Assembly (NCBI GenBank): GCA_949299935.1
Contig: CASGCE010000016.1
Span: 1-64,000, forward strand
Source of the DNA: an uncultured bacterium
Lineage (GTDB): Bacteria; Cyanobacteriota; Vampirovibrionia; Gastranaerophilales; Gastranaerophilaceae
DNA: 64,000 bases
Direction of reading: 5' to 3'
Part shown: in pieces, positions 43,388 through 52,531 of the stretch
Numbering within the stretch: position 1 is the stretch's first letter
Layout: each line of letters opens with the position of its first letter
Translations under genes and position numbers: made by a program
Notes under the pieces: model-generated
What the model was told of the DNA's origin: nothing
Seen by the model: the letters and a program-made list of their open reading frames with translations, nothing else
The model's database searches: none

Positions 43388-44407
43388 CTAATCGTTTAAA
43401 ACTTTTTCAATACCGGACCAATTGAAAACATGCGAATTGGCAAACTCGACCAGATGAGCTTCATTCAAATGTTTCATATCGTATATTACCCGATCAAAAT
43501 CCTCTGAAGCATTCATGGAAATGATAGGCAAACCCGCATCTTCAGCTAATTTTTGAACTTTAGCATCATAATTTATTGCAACAGACTTGACACCAGCTTT
43601 CAAGCCAACAACTAAAGCATGATATCTCATAGCAAACATATATTCGAGCCCTGAAATATTCTCAATAATTTGTTCAATGGATGCATCATTAACAATTTCA
43701 ACCGGAATAGTCGAGTTAAGTGAATTCAGGATATTCTTAAATTTTTCGCAAACCGCAAAATCAATGGAATTCTGCAGAGAATAAATAACAATTTTTTTAT
43801 CAAAAAAATCTTTAACAATATACCTTGCAAGCTTAAATAATAAATTATCATTCATGGTTGCGAAGTCCCTCAATTGCACGCCAATAGTACCTTTTTTCTT
43901 ATTAGGTTTAATATCGACGGAAAAGATAGGATCGCATAAGAGTTCAGAATTAACATCCAAATTATGCAAAAGCACATGACTTCTAGCATCACGAACAGAA
44001 ACATAAGTACAATGCTTCAATATTTTAGCCGTTAAAAACCGTGCAAAACAATTTTTAATAGGTCCAATTCCTTGAGCAAAAATAATAATTTTTTTTTGGT
44101 AAAAAAGAGCAAGAAAAATAACCCACAAGTAATAGAAAAGCGACTTAAGGCTCGTAACATCCTGCAAAAGACTACCACCGCCGGAAATTAAGATATCGGA
44201 ATTTTTTATAAGGCCGGCGACTTGATGAAAATCAAATGAGAAAATTGAATTAACCAAATAATCCATAGACGTCTGTCTAGGGTTAGCAGAAAGTACAACC
44301 ACTTCAAAATCCAAAAGACTGAGTTTTTGAAGTAACAGAGCTAAAATAGCTTCGTCGCCAAAATTACCGAACCCGTAATATCCAGAAATTACGACCGTTT
44401 TAGTCAT
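43388..44407 (-). CDS. csaB: Polysaccharide pyruvyl transferase (CsaB-like)
   Basis: 339 residues: ISGYYGFGNFGDEAILALLL, DILISGGGSLLQDVTS, IIFAQGIGPIKN, VSVRDARSHVLL, MRYHALVVGLKAGV and a terminal helical segment. CsaB adds pyruvate ketals to a cell-wall polysaccharide; in gram-positives, Thermus and some cyanobacteria this anchors SLH-domain S-layer proteins. It directly abuts kdgK (no gap) with GAGGT as ribosome site. An S-layer or SLH system elsewhere in the genome would be expected. Confidence 0.88.
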   Translation of the reverse strand: MTKTVVISGYYGFGNFGDEAILALLLQKLSLLDFEVVVLSANPRQTSMDYLVNSIFSFDFHQVAGLIKNSDILISGGGSLLQDVTSLKSLFYYLWVIFLALFYQKKIIIFAQGIGPIKNCFARFLTAKILKHCTYVSVRDARSHVLLHNLDVNSELLCDPIFSVDIKPNKKKGTIGVQLRDFATMNDNLLFKLARYIVKDFFDKKIVIYSLQNSIDFAVCEKFKNILNSLNSTIPVEIVNDASIEQIIENISGLEYMFAMRYHALVVGLKAGVKSVAINYDAKVQKLAEDAGLPIISMNASEDFDRVIYDMKHLNEAHLVEFANSHVFNWSGIEKVLND

Positions 44408-45343
44408 TTAAACACCTCTAAAAATTGAATAAACATCATCATGGTAAGGAATAGACTTAATAGCACCAATCCCTTTAGCCTGGATACCTGCGGCAATAGA
44501 AGCGAGTTTAGTAGCCTCAAAAGGTGAACACCCGTGAGTCAAGCCGTGAAGAAATGCACCGTTAAAAACATCACCGGAGCATGTAGTATCGCAAACATCG
44601 TGTGTATAAAATTCCGTAAAAGTTATATTACCGTTATAACCGGTATAATAACCTTTGTCGAGACCGGATTTAACAATAATAATACTGACACCTTTATCCC
44701 ACAAGTATTTAATAGCTGCGTCAATTGATTCAATACCCAAAATTGGCAAATCGTGCTTAGCACTCATAAACAAAATATCAACGTTGTAAATAACCTCGTC
44801 AAAATATTCTCTTGCCTCATCAACAGAAGAAACAGCGGAAACAAAATTCGGATCATAAGCTGACAGGATTTGCATATTTTTTGCCAGCTGGAAGCATTTG
44901 AAGACAGCATCCTTAGCCGAAAGTGAAAGAGATTGAGTAATACCTGTGCTATAGACAACTTTTGCATTTCCGAGGTAGTTTTCAGAAATATCATCAGGTG
45001 ACAATTTGGCAGTAGCAGTTTTTTTACGATAAAAAGCGAATTCTTTTTCTAAATAACTCGGACGAGCAATCAGATAAAGCCCATTCTTCTCATTGGAAAA
45101 TGTAATTTGAGAAATATCAAGCCCCTCATTCTTCCAAGCATCAAGTAAAAAATCCTTGAAAGCATCGTTACCCAGCTTAGAAATAAAACCTACCTTAGAA
45201 CCGAGTCGAACAGCTGCGACTGCAGTAGCAAGGGCATCCCCACCAAAATATTTATGAAGACATTCAGCATCTTTCAACTTTTCATCGGTGGACAATTCCA
45301 CCAAACTTTCACCTATAGCTACAATATCAAATTTTTCTTCCAT
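44408..45343 (-). CDS. kdgK: PfkB-family sugar kinase, probably 2-keto-3-deoxygluconate kinase
   Basis: 311 residues of the ribokinase/PfkB family: VAIGESLVELS, KYFGGDALATAVAAVRLGSKVGFISKLG, and the ATP/catalytic loop DTTCSGDVFNGAFLHGL with the base Asp. It lies eight bases after a KDPG/KHG aldolase gene, which makes 2-keto-3-deoxygluconate the likely substrate, giving KDPG for cleavage. A fructokinase role is the alternative. Part of the eda-kdgK-csaB operon. Confidence 0.85.
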   Translation of the reverse strand: MEEKFDIVAIGESLVELSTDEKLKDAECLHKYFGGDALATAVAAVRLGSKVGFISKLGNDAFKDFLLDAWKNEGLDISQITFSNEKNGLYLIARPSYLEKEFAFYRKKTATAKLSPDDISENYLGNAKVVYSTGITQSLSLSAKDAVFKCFQLAKNMQILSAYDPNFVSAVSSVDEAREYFDEVIYNVDILFMSAKHDLPILGIESIDAAIKYLWDKGVSIIIVKSGLDKGYYTGYNGNITFTEFYTHDVCDTTCSGDVFNGAFLHGLTHGCSPFEATKLASIAAGIQAKGIGAIKSIPYHDDVYSIFRGV

Positions 45344-45351
45344 AAAACCTC

Positions 45352-45954
45352 TTAAAGTTTAGCAACCGTCTCCAGAACTCTTTCGGTAATTTCCGAATAA
45401 GAATACCCGTCGTAAAGATCCCTGCCGACCCCCACAGCAACGGCACCGGAATTAATATAATTTTTCACCTCAGATAACTTAACATTACCTTGAGGTATGA
45501 CACTCAAAAATGGCATTGGGCGTATTAAATCCTCAATGTACAAAAGTCCGCCCAAGGCAGTAACCGGATAAATTTTTACCAAAGGTATTCTTGCTTTCCA
45601 AGCAACATAAGCTTCATTCGCCGTAGAAGTACCGGCGATATACGGTATATGTTTATCTTTCGAAAGTTTAACAAGATTCATATGAAAAATGGGAGAGGAA
45701 AAGCACTTAACACCTGCTAAAATAGCAGCATTAGCCTGCATCGACGTAATAACACCGCCTGCACAAATATCAGCATGCTTTGAAACAGAACTTATCGCAT
45801 CATAAATTGACGGGTTAACAACATTTATCTCCATAATCTTTAATCCGCCTTTTAATAGTGCTTCGACAGTATTAACAACAGTATCCGGATTGTCACTCCT
45901 GATTATCGGGAATATTTTTTGCTCAGCCAAAGACGTTATTAAATTTTTGTTCAT
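45352..45954 (-). CDS. eda: KDPG/KHG aldolase
   Basis: 200 residues: FPIIRSDNPDTVVNTVEALLKGGLKIMEI, CAGGVITSMQANAAILAGVKCFSSPI, the Schiff-base lysine in LVKIYPVTALGG, and VGVGRDLYDG. It cleaves 2-keto-3-deoxy-6-phosphogluconate to pyruvate and glyceraldehyde 3-phosphate. First gene of the operon; AAAGGGA ribosome site and a TATAAT in the divergent region shared with the cyclase gene. The pyruvate produced matches the need of the downstream pyruvyltransferase only indirectly (that enzyme uses PEP). Confidence 0.92.
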   Translation of the reverse strand: MNKNLITSLAEQKIFPIIRSDNPDTVVNTVEALLKGGLKIMEINVVNPSIYDAISSVSKHADICAGGVITSMQANAAILAGVKCFSSPIFHMNLVKLSKDKHIPYIAGTSTANEAYVAWKARIPLVKIYPVTALGGLLYIEDLIRPMPFLSVIPQGNVKLSEVKNYINSGAVAVGVGRDLYDGYSYSEITERVLETVAKL

Positions 45955-46003
45955 ATACTATCCCTTTTTCAAAATTTATTATATCATAAAATTGGGTGGG
46001 TCT

Positions 46004-47950
46004 ATGAAAAATTTAAAATCAAAAATATTTTTTATTAAGTCAGCGATAATTCACTTATTTTTATCATTATTTGTAATTTTAGCATCATGGCAATTTTTTG
46101 AACCAAGCGCATACAATTTTATGCACAAGTTGTTCACTGCCCGCACAACCGGTTCGGATAACATCGTTTTAATAGTAATAGATGATAAATCTATCGAGCA
46201 ATACCGCTGGCCCTGGCAACGAAGTTTATATGCCGAAATTTTCAAATACTTATCAAAATATTCAAAGCCTCGAATCATAGCATTTGACGCAATTTTATCA
46301 AGTCTTGATAAAGAAAATCCCGACTCGGATGTACAACTTTTCAACACAATAAAAAATATTGATAATCTTGTAGTTGGATTCAGTCCGCTTATACAGAATT
46401 ATCCGTCTGATGTCGACGGCAAGGCATATGAACAAAAGTTTGAGGCAAAGTTCAAAATAAACATAGATGATAACGCTTACAACTATGACAAAACAAAATA
46501 CAAAAGCATATCAAGGTTTCCCGAGCAATATTTCGATTCAATAAAGTATACAGGTTCGGTAAATACAACACAAACTACGAGCGGTTATGTTACTCAAAGT
46601 GACCAAATTATAAACGTAAACGGTAAAAACTATCCTTCTTTGGCACTTAGAATGTATCTTTTATTGCATAACACCGACACAATTTCACTTTATAAAAACA
46701 AAATATTAACTGACGAAACAAACCTTAGCATACCGGTTACATACACGCAAGATGCAGTTCAAAATTATATACGTTTCTACAAAACTCAACCTGACAGTGA
46801 ATATACTCACAAAAAATATTCTGCAATAGATATCATAACATCACTAAGAAACATTGAGCGTGGAATTCCGCCAATAATAAATCCTGAAGAATTTAAAGAC
46901 AAGATAGTTTTTGTCGGAGCCAATGCCAAAGCCTCTGCCTTAGCGCTTGAAGATGCACTTCCTACTCCTATACTGCAAAAACATCCCGGTGTTGATATTC
47001 AGGCAACAAATCTGGACAATATTATAAACAATCAATTTGTAAGACAAACTACAATAATACAAGATTTAATACTGCTAGTGATACTTACGATAACAGTATT
47101 TGTATTAATCACGAAACTATCCTTTTTCAAATCATTGGGAATATTAATATTAATCGCAATAGGCTATATGTGTTTTACGGCAATATGCTTTATGCACGGG
47201 GTAGCACCCAACGTAATAACACCGTTAGCAATACAGTTAATAACGATGATTTTCGGATATTCATACAGATTTATACTGGAGGGAAAAAACAAAGAAAAAA
47301 TCAAACAAGCAATGGGCAAATACTTATCGCAAGACATAATGCAGAATGTGGTAAAAAATATAGATGACATAAAACTTGGCGGGAAAAAAGCAGTAGTAAC
47401 GGTATTATTTGCGGATATAAGAGGATTCACCAGTATAAGCGAAAGATTAACTGCAGAGGAAGTATCCCTGATACTAAACGAATATTTTACGGAAATTGAG
47501 CCAATAATAACAAAATACAACGGAGTAATAAACAAGTTTATAGGTGACGCAGTAATGGCAATATTCGGAGAACCCATACAGGATATAAATCATGCCAAAA
47601 ATGCTGTATTATGCGCAAACGAAATGTTGAAGAAGGTTGACGAATTAAGGGACAAATGGCTTTTTGAAGGGAAACCGAAGATAGAAATCGGAATAGGAAT
47701 AAACACGGGAGAAGCCTTTGTTGGAAATATAGGTTCAGAGAAGCGACTGGAATACACGGTAATAGGTGACATGGTAAATTTTGCGAGCAGAATTGAAAGT
47801 TATAATAAGGTATATAAAACAAATCTTTTAATAAGCAGCACAACATACTCATACGTAAGCAGTATAGCAGACGTCATAAAGATAAGCGAAGTAACAATAC
47901 GCGGCAAATCAAAGAAAATGGATATATATGAAGTATTGAGGCTTACATAA
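46004..47950 (+). CDS. CHASE2-domain adenylate/guanylate cyclase
   Basis: Start ATG 46004 (MKNLKSKIFF); an open frame from 45890 overlaps the divergent eda gene and adds no sensible domain. 648 residues: an N-terminal membrane helix, a periplasmic CHASE2 sensor (about 30-365; VLIVIDDKSIEQYRWPWQRS and FVGANAKASALALEDALPTP), two or three membrane helices (about 365-440), and a class III cyclase domain (about 475-648). The cyclase has the metal site VLFADIRGFTSISERL, FIGDAVMAIFGEP and GINTGEAFVGNIGS. It makes cyclic AMP or GMP in response to an external signal; this layout is common in cyanobacteria. Confidence 0.93.
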   Translation: MKNLKSKIFFIKSAIIHLFLSLFVILASWQFFEPSAYNFMHKLFTARTTGSDNIVLIVIDDKSIEQYRWPWQRSLYAEIFKYLSKYSKPRIIAFDAILSSLDKENPDSDVQLFNTIKNIDNLVVGFSPLIQNYPSDVDGKAYEQKFEAKFKINIDDNAYNYDKTKYKSISRFPEQYFDSIKYTGSVNTTQTTSGYVTQSDQIINVNGKNYPSLALRMYLLLHNTDTISLYKNKILTDETNLSIPVTYTQDAVQNYIRFYKTQPDSEYTHKKYSAIDIITSLRNIERGIPPIINPEEFKDKIVFVGANAKASALALEDALPTPILQKHPGVDIQATNLDNIINNQFVRQTTIIQDLILLVILTITVFVLITKLSFFKSLGILILIAIGYMCFTAICFMHGVAPNVITPLAIQLITMIFGYSYRFILEGKNKEKIKQAMGKYLSQDIMQNVVKNIDDIKLGGKKAVVTVLFADIRGFTSISERLTAEEVSLILNEYFTEIEPIITKYNGVINKFIGDAVMAIFGEPIQDINHAKNAVLCANEMLKKVDELRDKWLFEGKPKIEIGIGINTGEAFVGNIGSEKRLEYTVIGDMVNFASRIESYNKVYKTNLLISSTTYSYVSSIADVIKISEVTIRGKSKKMDIYEVLRLT

Positions 47951-50326
47951 TTGGAGAATTTGGAACAAATAAAACTTGCAATAGATGTTGAAATAAGACA
48001 CCGCTACATAGATGTACACGGTCGTAAGCAAACATTTTCAAAATATATAAAGGAGATATCAAAAGAGAACTATAAGGCATCCAAAAAAAATCCGAAATGG
48101 GCGGTAATGATAGAAACCTTTGAACAATACCCGTATGCTTCTGTACCTGAAAGACGACGAGCGATACAAGGATTAATAAAAGTAATACAATCAGAACAAA
48201 CGCCGCCAAGAGAACAATCGAAAGCAAGCGAACCATACAAACCTGCGAATTTAACAGAAGTAACATACGTAAAAGGAGTCGGGCCAAAAGTAGCATACAA
48301 ATTAAACAAACTAGGGATATATACGGCACAAGATTTAATAACATATTTTCCCAAAAAGCATGTGGACTATTCGACAAGAACACTAATAAGCGCATTAAAA
48401 GAAGGCACCACAACAACAGTTTTCGGCTACATAAAATCGGTAAGTGCATTTACCACTCGGAACAATTTATCAGTAATAAAAATAACCATAGCAGACGAAA
48501 GCGGGAATATGGAGCTAAACTTTTTTCACGCCAAAAGCAACCGATATATACTTGAGAAAATAAAGTCACAATTTCCAAAGAATGCCGGAATAATGGTATC
48601 AGGAACGGTAAAAACAGACAAATACAATTACAAACTGACGATAGACAAACCGAGCTACTCAATAATGACAGGTGATTTTTTGGACGGAAACAGAGATAAC
48701 CTAAATCTTGCGAGAATAGTGCCAATATATACGATATGCGAGGGTTTAAGCATAAAGACGCTGCGCAGAGCGATATACAATGCAATACAAACATATAAAG
48801 GGGATATTGAAAACACAATTCCAGAGAACATAAGAAAGCGACTGGGACTTTTAGACAAGAAAATAGCAACAGAGCAGATACATTTTCCTGAAAGCAATGA
48901 AATGCTTGACAGAGCACGCTTCACACTAATATTTGAAGAACTGTTTATAGTACAGTTAAAATTACTAAGACTCCGCGAAAATACCGCAAAAAACACCAAA
49001 TCCATAGCATTAAACATCAAAGAAGACGGGCTGGTGCAAAAATTTATCAAAAGTTTGCCATTTGAGCTTACAAAAGGTCAAAAAGACGCCGTAAACGAGA
49101 TATTAAGTGACCTGCACTCAAAATCCCCCATGCAAAGGCTGTTACAAGGAGATGTTGGCAGCGGCAAAACCGTTGTTGCAACGATTATGCTGCTTGCAGC
49201 AGTAGAAAACGGCTATCAGGGTGCGATTATGGCACCAACGGAAATCCTTGCTCAACAGCATTACAATAACATGATTCAATGGCTAACACCATTAGGAATA
49301 AGTGTTGGACTGTTTTTGGGAAGCCACGGTAAAAAAATCAGAACAAAATTTGAAACTGCACTAAGAAACGGTCAAATGAACATAGCAGTCGGCACCCACG
49401 CACTTATTCAGGACAACATCGAATTTTCAAACCTCGGAGCAATAGTGGTTGACGAGCAGCACAGGTTCGGAGTAAAACAGCGAAATATACTAAAGAAAAA
49501 ATCACAAAACCCGCAAATGTTAACCATGACAGCCACCCCAATACCCAGAACACTTGCACTTACTGTTCATGGAGATTTGGATTTAACAATAATAAATGAA
49601 CTTCCGAAAGGCAGACTGCCGATTAAGACATCTTTAACCGGATCTCACAAAGGCGTTTGGGAACTCGTCCGCAGAGAATTAAATTCCGGCAGGCAGGCAT
49701 ACATTGTTTATCCGTTAATAGATGAAAGTGAAACACTTTCAGCAAAGGCAGCTACTATTGAAGCGGAAAAACTTCAAAAAGAGGTTTTTCCGGATTTCAA
49801 AGTAGGACTTTTACACGGAAAACTCAAAAATGACGAAAAAGAACAGGTCATGGCTGATTTTAAAAATAAAAAATATGACATACTGGTTTCCACGACGGTT
49901 GTAGAAGTAGGTGTAGACGTGCCAAATGCCACAATCATGGTAATCGAAAATGCAGAACGTTTCGGGCTTTCACAGCTTCACCAACTGCGAGGCAGAGTAG
50001 GTCGCAGTAATTTACAATCTTACTGTATTCTTGTCAGTAAAACTCAATCACAAGACACACGCGAAAGGCTTAATATCATGACTCAAACAAACGACGGGTT
50101 TGTTATTGCTGAAAAAGACTTACAGCTTAGAGGACCGGGAGAATTCCTCGGCACTAGACAAAGCGGTTTGCCGGATTTAATAATTTCTGACATTGTTCGT
50201 GATGCCAAAATTCTTGAGCTTGCAAGATACGAAGCCATAAATTTTCTTAATAAAAATGACATCGACAAATTCCCGAAGCTCAAAAACGCGACCGCCTTAG
50301 AATTGTTCTCGGGGTTAGATATATAA
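47951..50326 (+). CDS. recG: ATP-dependent DNA helicase RecG
   Basis: 791 residues from TTG 47951, directly after the cyclase stop, with GAGG eight bases upstream. N-terminal extension of about 95 residues precedes the wedge domain (VTYVKGVGPKVAYKLNKLGI, OB-fold to about 260). Helicase motifs follow: LLQGDVGSGKTVVA (Walker A), VDEQHRFGVKQR (Walker B, DEQH), TATPIPRTLA, VVEVGVDVPNATIMVIENAERFGLSQLHQLRGRVGR. The longer N-terminus is a feature shared with cyanobacterial RecG. It regresses stalled forks and processes Holliday junctions. Confidence 0.97.
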   Translation: MENLEQIKLAIDVEIRHRYIDVHGRKQTFSKYIKEISKENYKASKKNPKWAVMIETFEQYPYASVPERRRAIQGLIKVIQSEQTPPREQSKASEPYKPANLTEVTYVKGVGPKVAYKLNKLGIYTAQDLITYFPKKHVDYSTRTLISALKEGTTTTVFGYIKSVSAFTTRNNLSVIKITIADESGNMELNFFHAKSNRYILEKIKSQFPKNAGIMVSGTVKTDKYNYKLTIDKPSYSIMTGDFLDGNRDNLNLARIVPIYTICEGLSIKTLRRAIYNAIQTYKGDIENTIPENIRKRLGLLDKKIATEQIHFPESNEMLDRARFTLIFEELFIVQLKLLRLRENTAKNTKSIALNIKEDGLVQKFIKSLPFELTKGQKDAVNEILSDLHSKSPMQRLLQGDVGSGKTVVATIMLLAAVENGYQGAIMAPTEILAQQHYNNMIQWLTPLGISVGLFLGSHGKKIRTKFETALRNGQMNIAVGTHALIQDNIEFSNLGAIVVDEQHRFGVKQRNILKKKSQNPQMLTMTATPIPRTLALTVHGDLDLTIINELPKGRLPIKTSLTGSHKGVWELVRRELNSGRQAYIVYPLIDESETLSAKAATIEAEKLQKEVFPDFKVGLLHGKLKNDEKEQVMADFKNKKYDILVSTTVVEVGVDVPNATIMVIENAERFGLSQLHQLRGRVGRSNLQSYCILVSKTQSQDTRERLNIMTQTNDGFVIAEKDLQLRGPGEFLGTRQSGLPDLIISDIVRDAKILELARYEAINFLNKNDIDKFPKLKNATALELFSGLDI

Positions 50327-50399
50327 GCTTTTTGGGTATATATTACTTAAACACACTGACCCTTATTGTTAAGTTTTTTTAAGTCTTTCTTAAAAAATA

Positions 50400-50430
50400 G
50401 CAATTATATATAATTTATATATTTTATATA
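50400..50430 (+). promoter_or_regulatory. ACTTTATATA-class promoter (variant)
   Basis: GCAAT at 50400-50404 and ATTTTATATA at 50421-50430 (one mismatch), starts 21 bases apart, 24 bases before the ATG at 50455. The region is very AT-rich, which lowers specificity. Confidence 0.4.
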
Positions 50431-50454
50431 TATAGCATAATTCAGGAGAACAAA

Positions 50455-51393
50455 ATGCCAATAAGACATGCAATGACATTCAAACCACAAAGGCAACAAA
50501 CCGTTGTCTTTAATCGAACGTATGTTGTACAACAGCAAAACTGTAAACATGCCGGTGGTCTGGGCGGAATCGGATGGGCATTTTTCGGACTGAGCGCACT
50601 TGGTTCAATATTCAGCGGATTATCATCATCCGGTCTATTTAGCAGACAAACTGCAATTACGCAGCAGACCGCTAATCAACAAAATTCACAAGAATTCGCA
50701 AACCTTAAAAAAGTAGCGAAAGACTTCGGGTATGAATTAATAAATAATGGAAATGATTACACAGCTTACAAACCCGACAAAAGTGCCCTGCCAATTACAG
50801 GGGACTATACAACTGTTCTTAATAGCTTATTAAAAGTAAATGGTGAACCCGAACCGGAAAAAACTGTTACTACACCCCCGGAAGGTAAAGGCGGATCAGA
50901 AATTATCACATCAAAAGACACTTATGGCATTAAAAAAGAAGCGGGTGTTAGTACATTAAAAATTGATAAAGGTTATACTTGGTACAACATTGCAACTGCA
51001 AAATATGATATTCCTGAAGGAATTAATCCGAGAAATGTTGCTTTGGCACTTGCTGCAGCAAATTCAGATAATACCGATTCTGGCGCAGCAATGGAACAAG
51101 CAAAACAGGGTATATATTTTAAAGTTGGTGATACAATAAAACTTCCTGACAGTTTAACCATAAATAACAAGACCATAAAATTAAAGAGCGAACATGAAAA
51201 AGCAAACGTGAACGCAGAAAATTACAATTTTGCATCAAATGCTGAATTCTGGAGTGCAAAAATAGAACAAGTTGGAGATAAATGGTATGTAACAAAAAAT
51301 GGTCAAATTGTAGGCAATGCATACGCTACAGAACAAGCTGCACAAGAGGCAAAAGCACAGCTGGAAAATCAGCAACAACAAAATTTATTGTAA
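50455..51393 (+). CDS. Lineage-specific protein with LysM-like domain, tandem paralogue 1
   Basis: 312 residues. N-terminal segment RTYVVQQQNCKHAGG followed by a Gly/Ser/Phe-rich hydrophobic patch (about 38-65). Then a small domain ANLKKVAKDFGYELINNGND...YTAYKPD...ITGDYTTVLNSLL shared with the next gene. Next a LysM-like domain (about 165-240: YTWYNIATAKYDIPEG, GIYFKVGDTIKLPD) that would bind peptidoglycan or chitin-type glycans, and a C-terminal repeat-like KIEQVGDKWYVTKNGQIVGNAY. No classical signal peptide despite the envelope-type domain. Ribosome site AGGAGAAC. Confidence 0.78.
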   Translation: MPIRHAMTFKPQRQQTVVFNRTYVVQQQNCKHAGGLGGIGWAFFGLSALGSIFSGLSSSGLFSRQTAITQQTANQQNSQEFANLKKVAKDFGYELINNGNDYTAYKPDKSALPITGDYTTVLNSLLKVNGEPEPEKTVTTPPEGKGGSEIITSKDTYGIKKEAGVSTLKIDKGYTWYNIATAKYDIPEGINPRNVALALAAANSDNTDSGAAMEQAKQGIYFKVGDTIKLPDSLTINNKTIKLKSEHEKANVNAENYNFASNAEFWSAKIEQVGDKWYVTKNGQIVGNAYATEQAAQEAKAQLENQQQQNLL

Positions 51394-51421
51394 ACAAATG
51401 TAAAAAACATAACAAAAAAAG

Positions 51422-51452
51422 GCAATAATATATTTAATGCATACTTTATATA
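51422..51452 (+). promoter_or_regulatory. ACTTTATATA-class promoter
   Basis: GCAAT at 51422-51426 and ACTTTATATA at 51443-51452, starts 21 bases apart, 28 bases before the ATG at 51481. Closest match to the promoter at 23368. Confidence 0.55.
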
Positions 51453-51480
51453 TATAATAACAAAATAGCGAGGATAGACA

Positions 51481-52317
51481 ATGGTACACGGAATTTACAG
51501 ACCTTGGATGGGAGGTCCCCAAAGGACAGTAGTCCAAAACAACTACATATTTAGAAATAATCCGCAATGTCATCATACAGGTAACGGCTCATTTTGGGGC
51601 GGATTTCTAGGCGGATTACTCGGTGGCGGATTATTTTCACAAGGTGGACTATTTCCGCAATGCGGGATATTCGGTTATGGATTTGGAACACCAATGTTTG
51701 GAGGTAGCATGTATAATGCAATACCTTCAATGCAAAATTATATGAGTCCATACGCATACTTAAACAGTCAACAACTTCCCGCATCACCATCTAACCCAAT
51801 GGAAAATTTAAAACAAATAGCAAAATCGTATAAATATGAAATTATACAAAATCCGGATGGAACATTCACAGCGTATAATAAAAACAAAGATGCAATCACC
51901 GGCACTTATGAAGAAGTACGTGATAAATTAATAGAAGCTGAAACTGAACCGGTTATAGAAGTTGAAGAGGATCCTCCTCTTCCGCAAAAAGTGGATCCAG
52001 AAATTCCAACTGTTGTAGATACTGATACGTCTGCTGTAAAAGTAACAACAGAAGATATAACCAAGGCATATCAAAGTGGGCAATGTGAGACAGCAAATGA
52101 GGAAGTTCAAGATTTCAATGATTTGCAAGAAGAAGAAAGACATGGTGCAACTCTACAACTGATTAAAACAGAAGGAGATGACTTTGCAAAATATCTTTTA
52201 ACAACAGCGAATGGTGATAAACATGTAGCTGCTACCATGACTGCTGTAAGAAAACTACTTGAAGATTTATACCCATCAGAAACTGAGCCAGAGGAGCCTA
52301 AAATATATATGAAGTAG
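51481..52317 (+). CDS. Lineage-specific protein, tandem paralogue 2, apparently frameshifted near its end
   Basis: 278 residues as read. It parallels paralogue 1: RTVVQNNYIFRNNPQCHHTG, a Gly/Phe-rich patch (GGFLGGLLGGGLFSQGGLFP), then NLKQIAKSYKYEIIQNPDGTFTAYNKN and ITGTYEEVRDKLIEAE. The later part differs and has no LysM. The frame ends at a TAG just after an (AT)4 tract at 52303-52310. One AT unit fewer would continue the protein for about 65 more residues to the TGA at 52509-52511. Ribosome site GCGAGGA. Confidence 0.75.
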   Translation: MVHGIYRPWMGGPQRTVVQNNYIFRNNPQCHHTGNGSFWGGFLGGLLGGGLFSQGGLFPQCGIFGYGFGTPMFGGSMYNAIPSMQNYMSPYAYLNSQQLPASPSNPMENLKQIAKSYKYEIIQNPDGTFTAYNKNKDAITGTYEEVRDKLIEAETEPVIEVEEDPPLPQKVDPEIPTVVDTDTSAVKVTTEDITKAYQSGQCETANEEVQDFNDLQEEERHGATLQLIKTEGDDFAKYLLTTANGDKHVAATMTAVRKLLEDLYPSETEPEEPKIYMK

Positions 52318-52511
52318 CAAATAATTTTCTTCACAAAGATTGCAATTTGCCCACACCAATAATAGCAGATCAAAAGTTAATAAGCAGAATAAAAATAGAT
52401 AATCTGGGGACTTTTGATAAAAATGGCAATATCGTTGAAGGTGCAGATTTAAGTAATCTAAAAATGCCTGATAAATCATGGCTTATAAGTAATGATTACA
52501 TAGAAAACTGA
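52313..52511 (+). pseudogene. Out-of-frame C-terminal continuation of paralogue 2
   Basis: In the frame reached by removing two bases of the (AT)4 tract, the sequence reads VANNFLHKDCNLPTPIIADQ, then KIDNLGTFDKNGNIVEGADL and ends KSWLISNDYIEN before TGA. The composition is clearly protein-like, there is no start codon or ribosome site of its own, and it meets the preceding gene without a gap. Confidence 0.6.
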
Positions 52512-52531
52512 TATATAAATTACGAATGTTC

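Noticed and set aside
45890-46003. Upstream extension of the cyclase start
   Set aside because: It overlaps the divergent eda gene and adds no domain; ATG 46004 is followed directly by the expected membrane helix.
47943-48449. Long Leu-rich minus-strand open frame opposite recG
   Set aside because: Low-complexity Leu/Cys-rich shadow of the recG coding strand.
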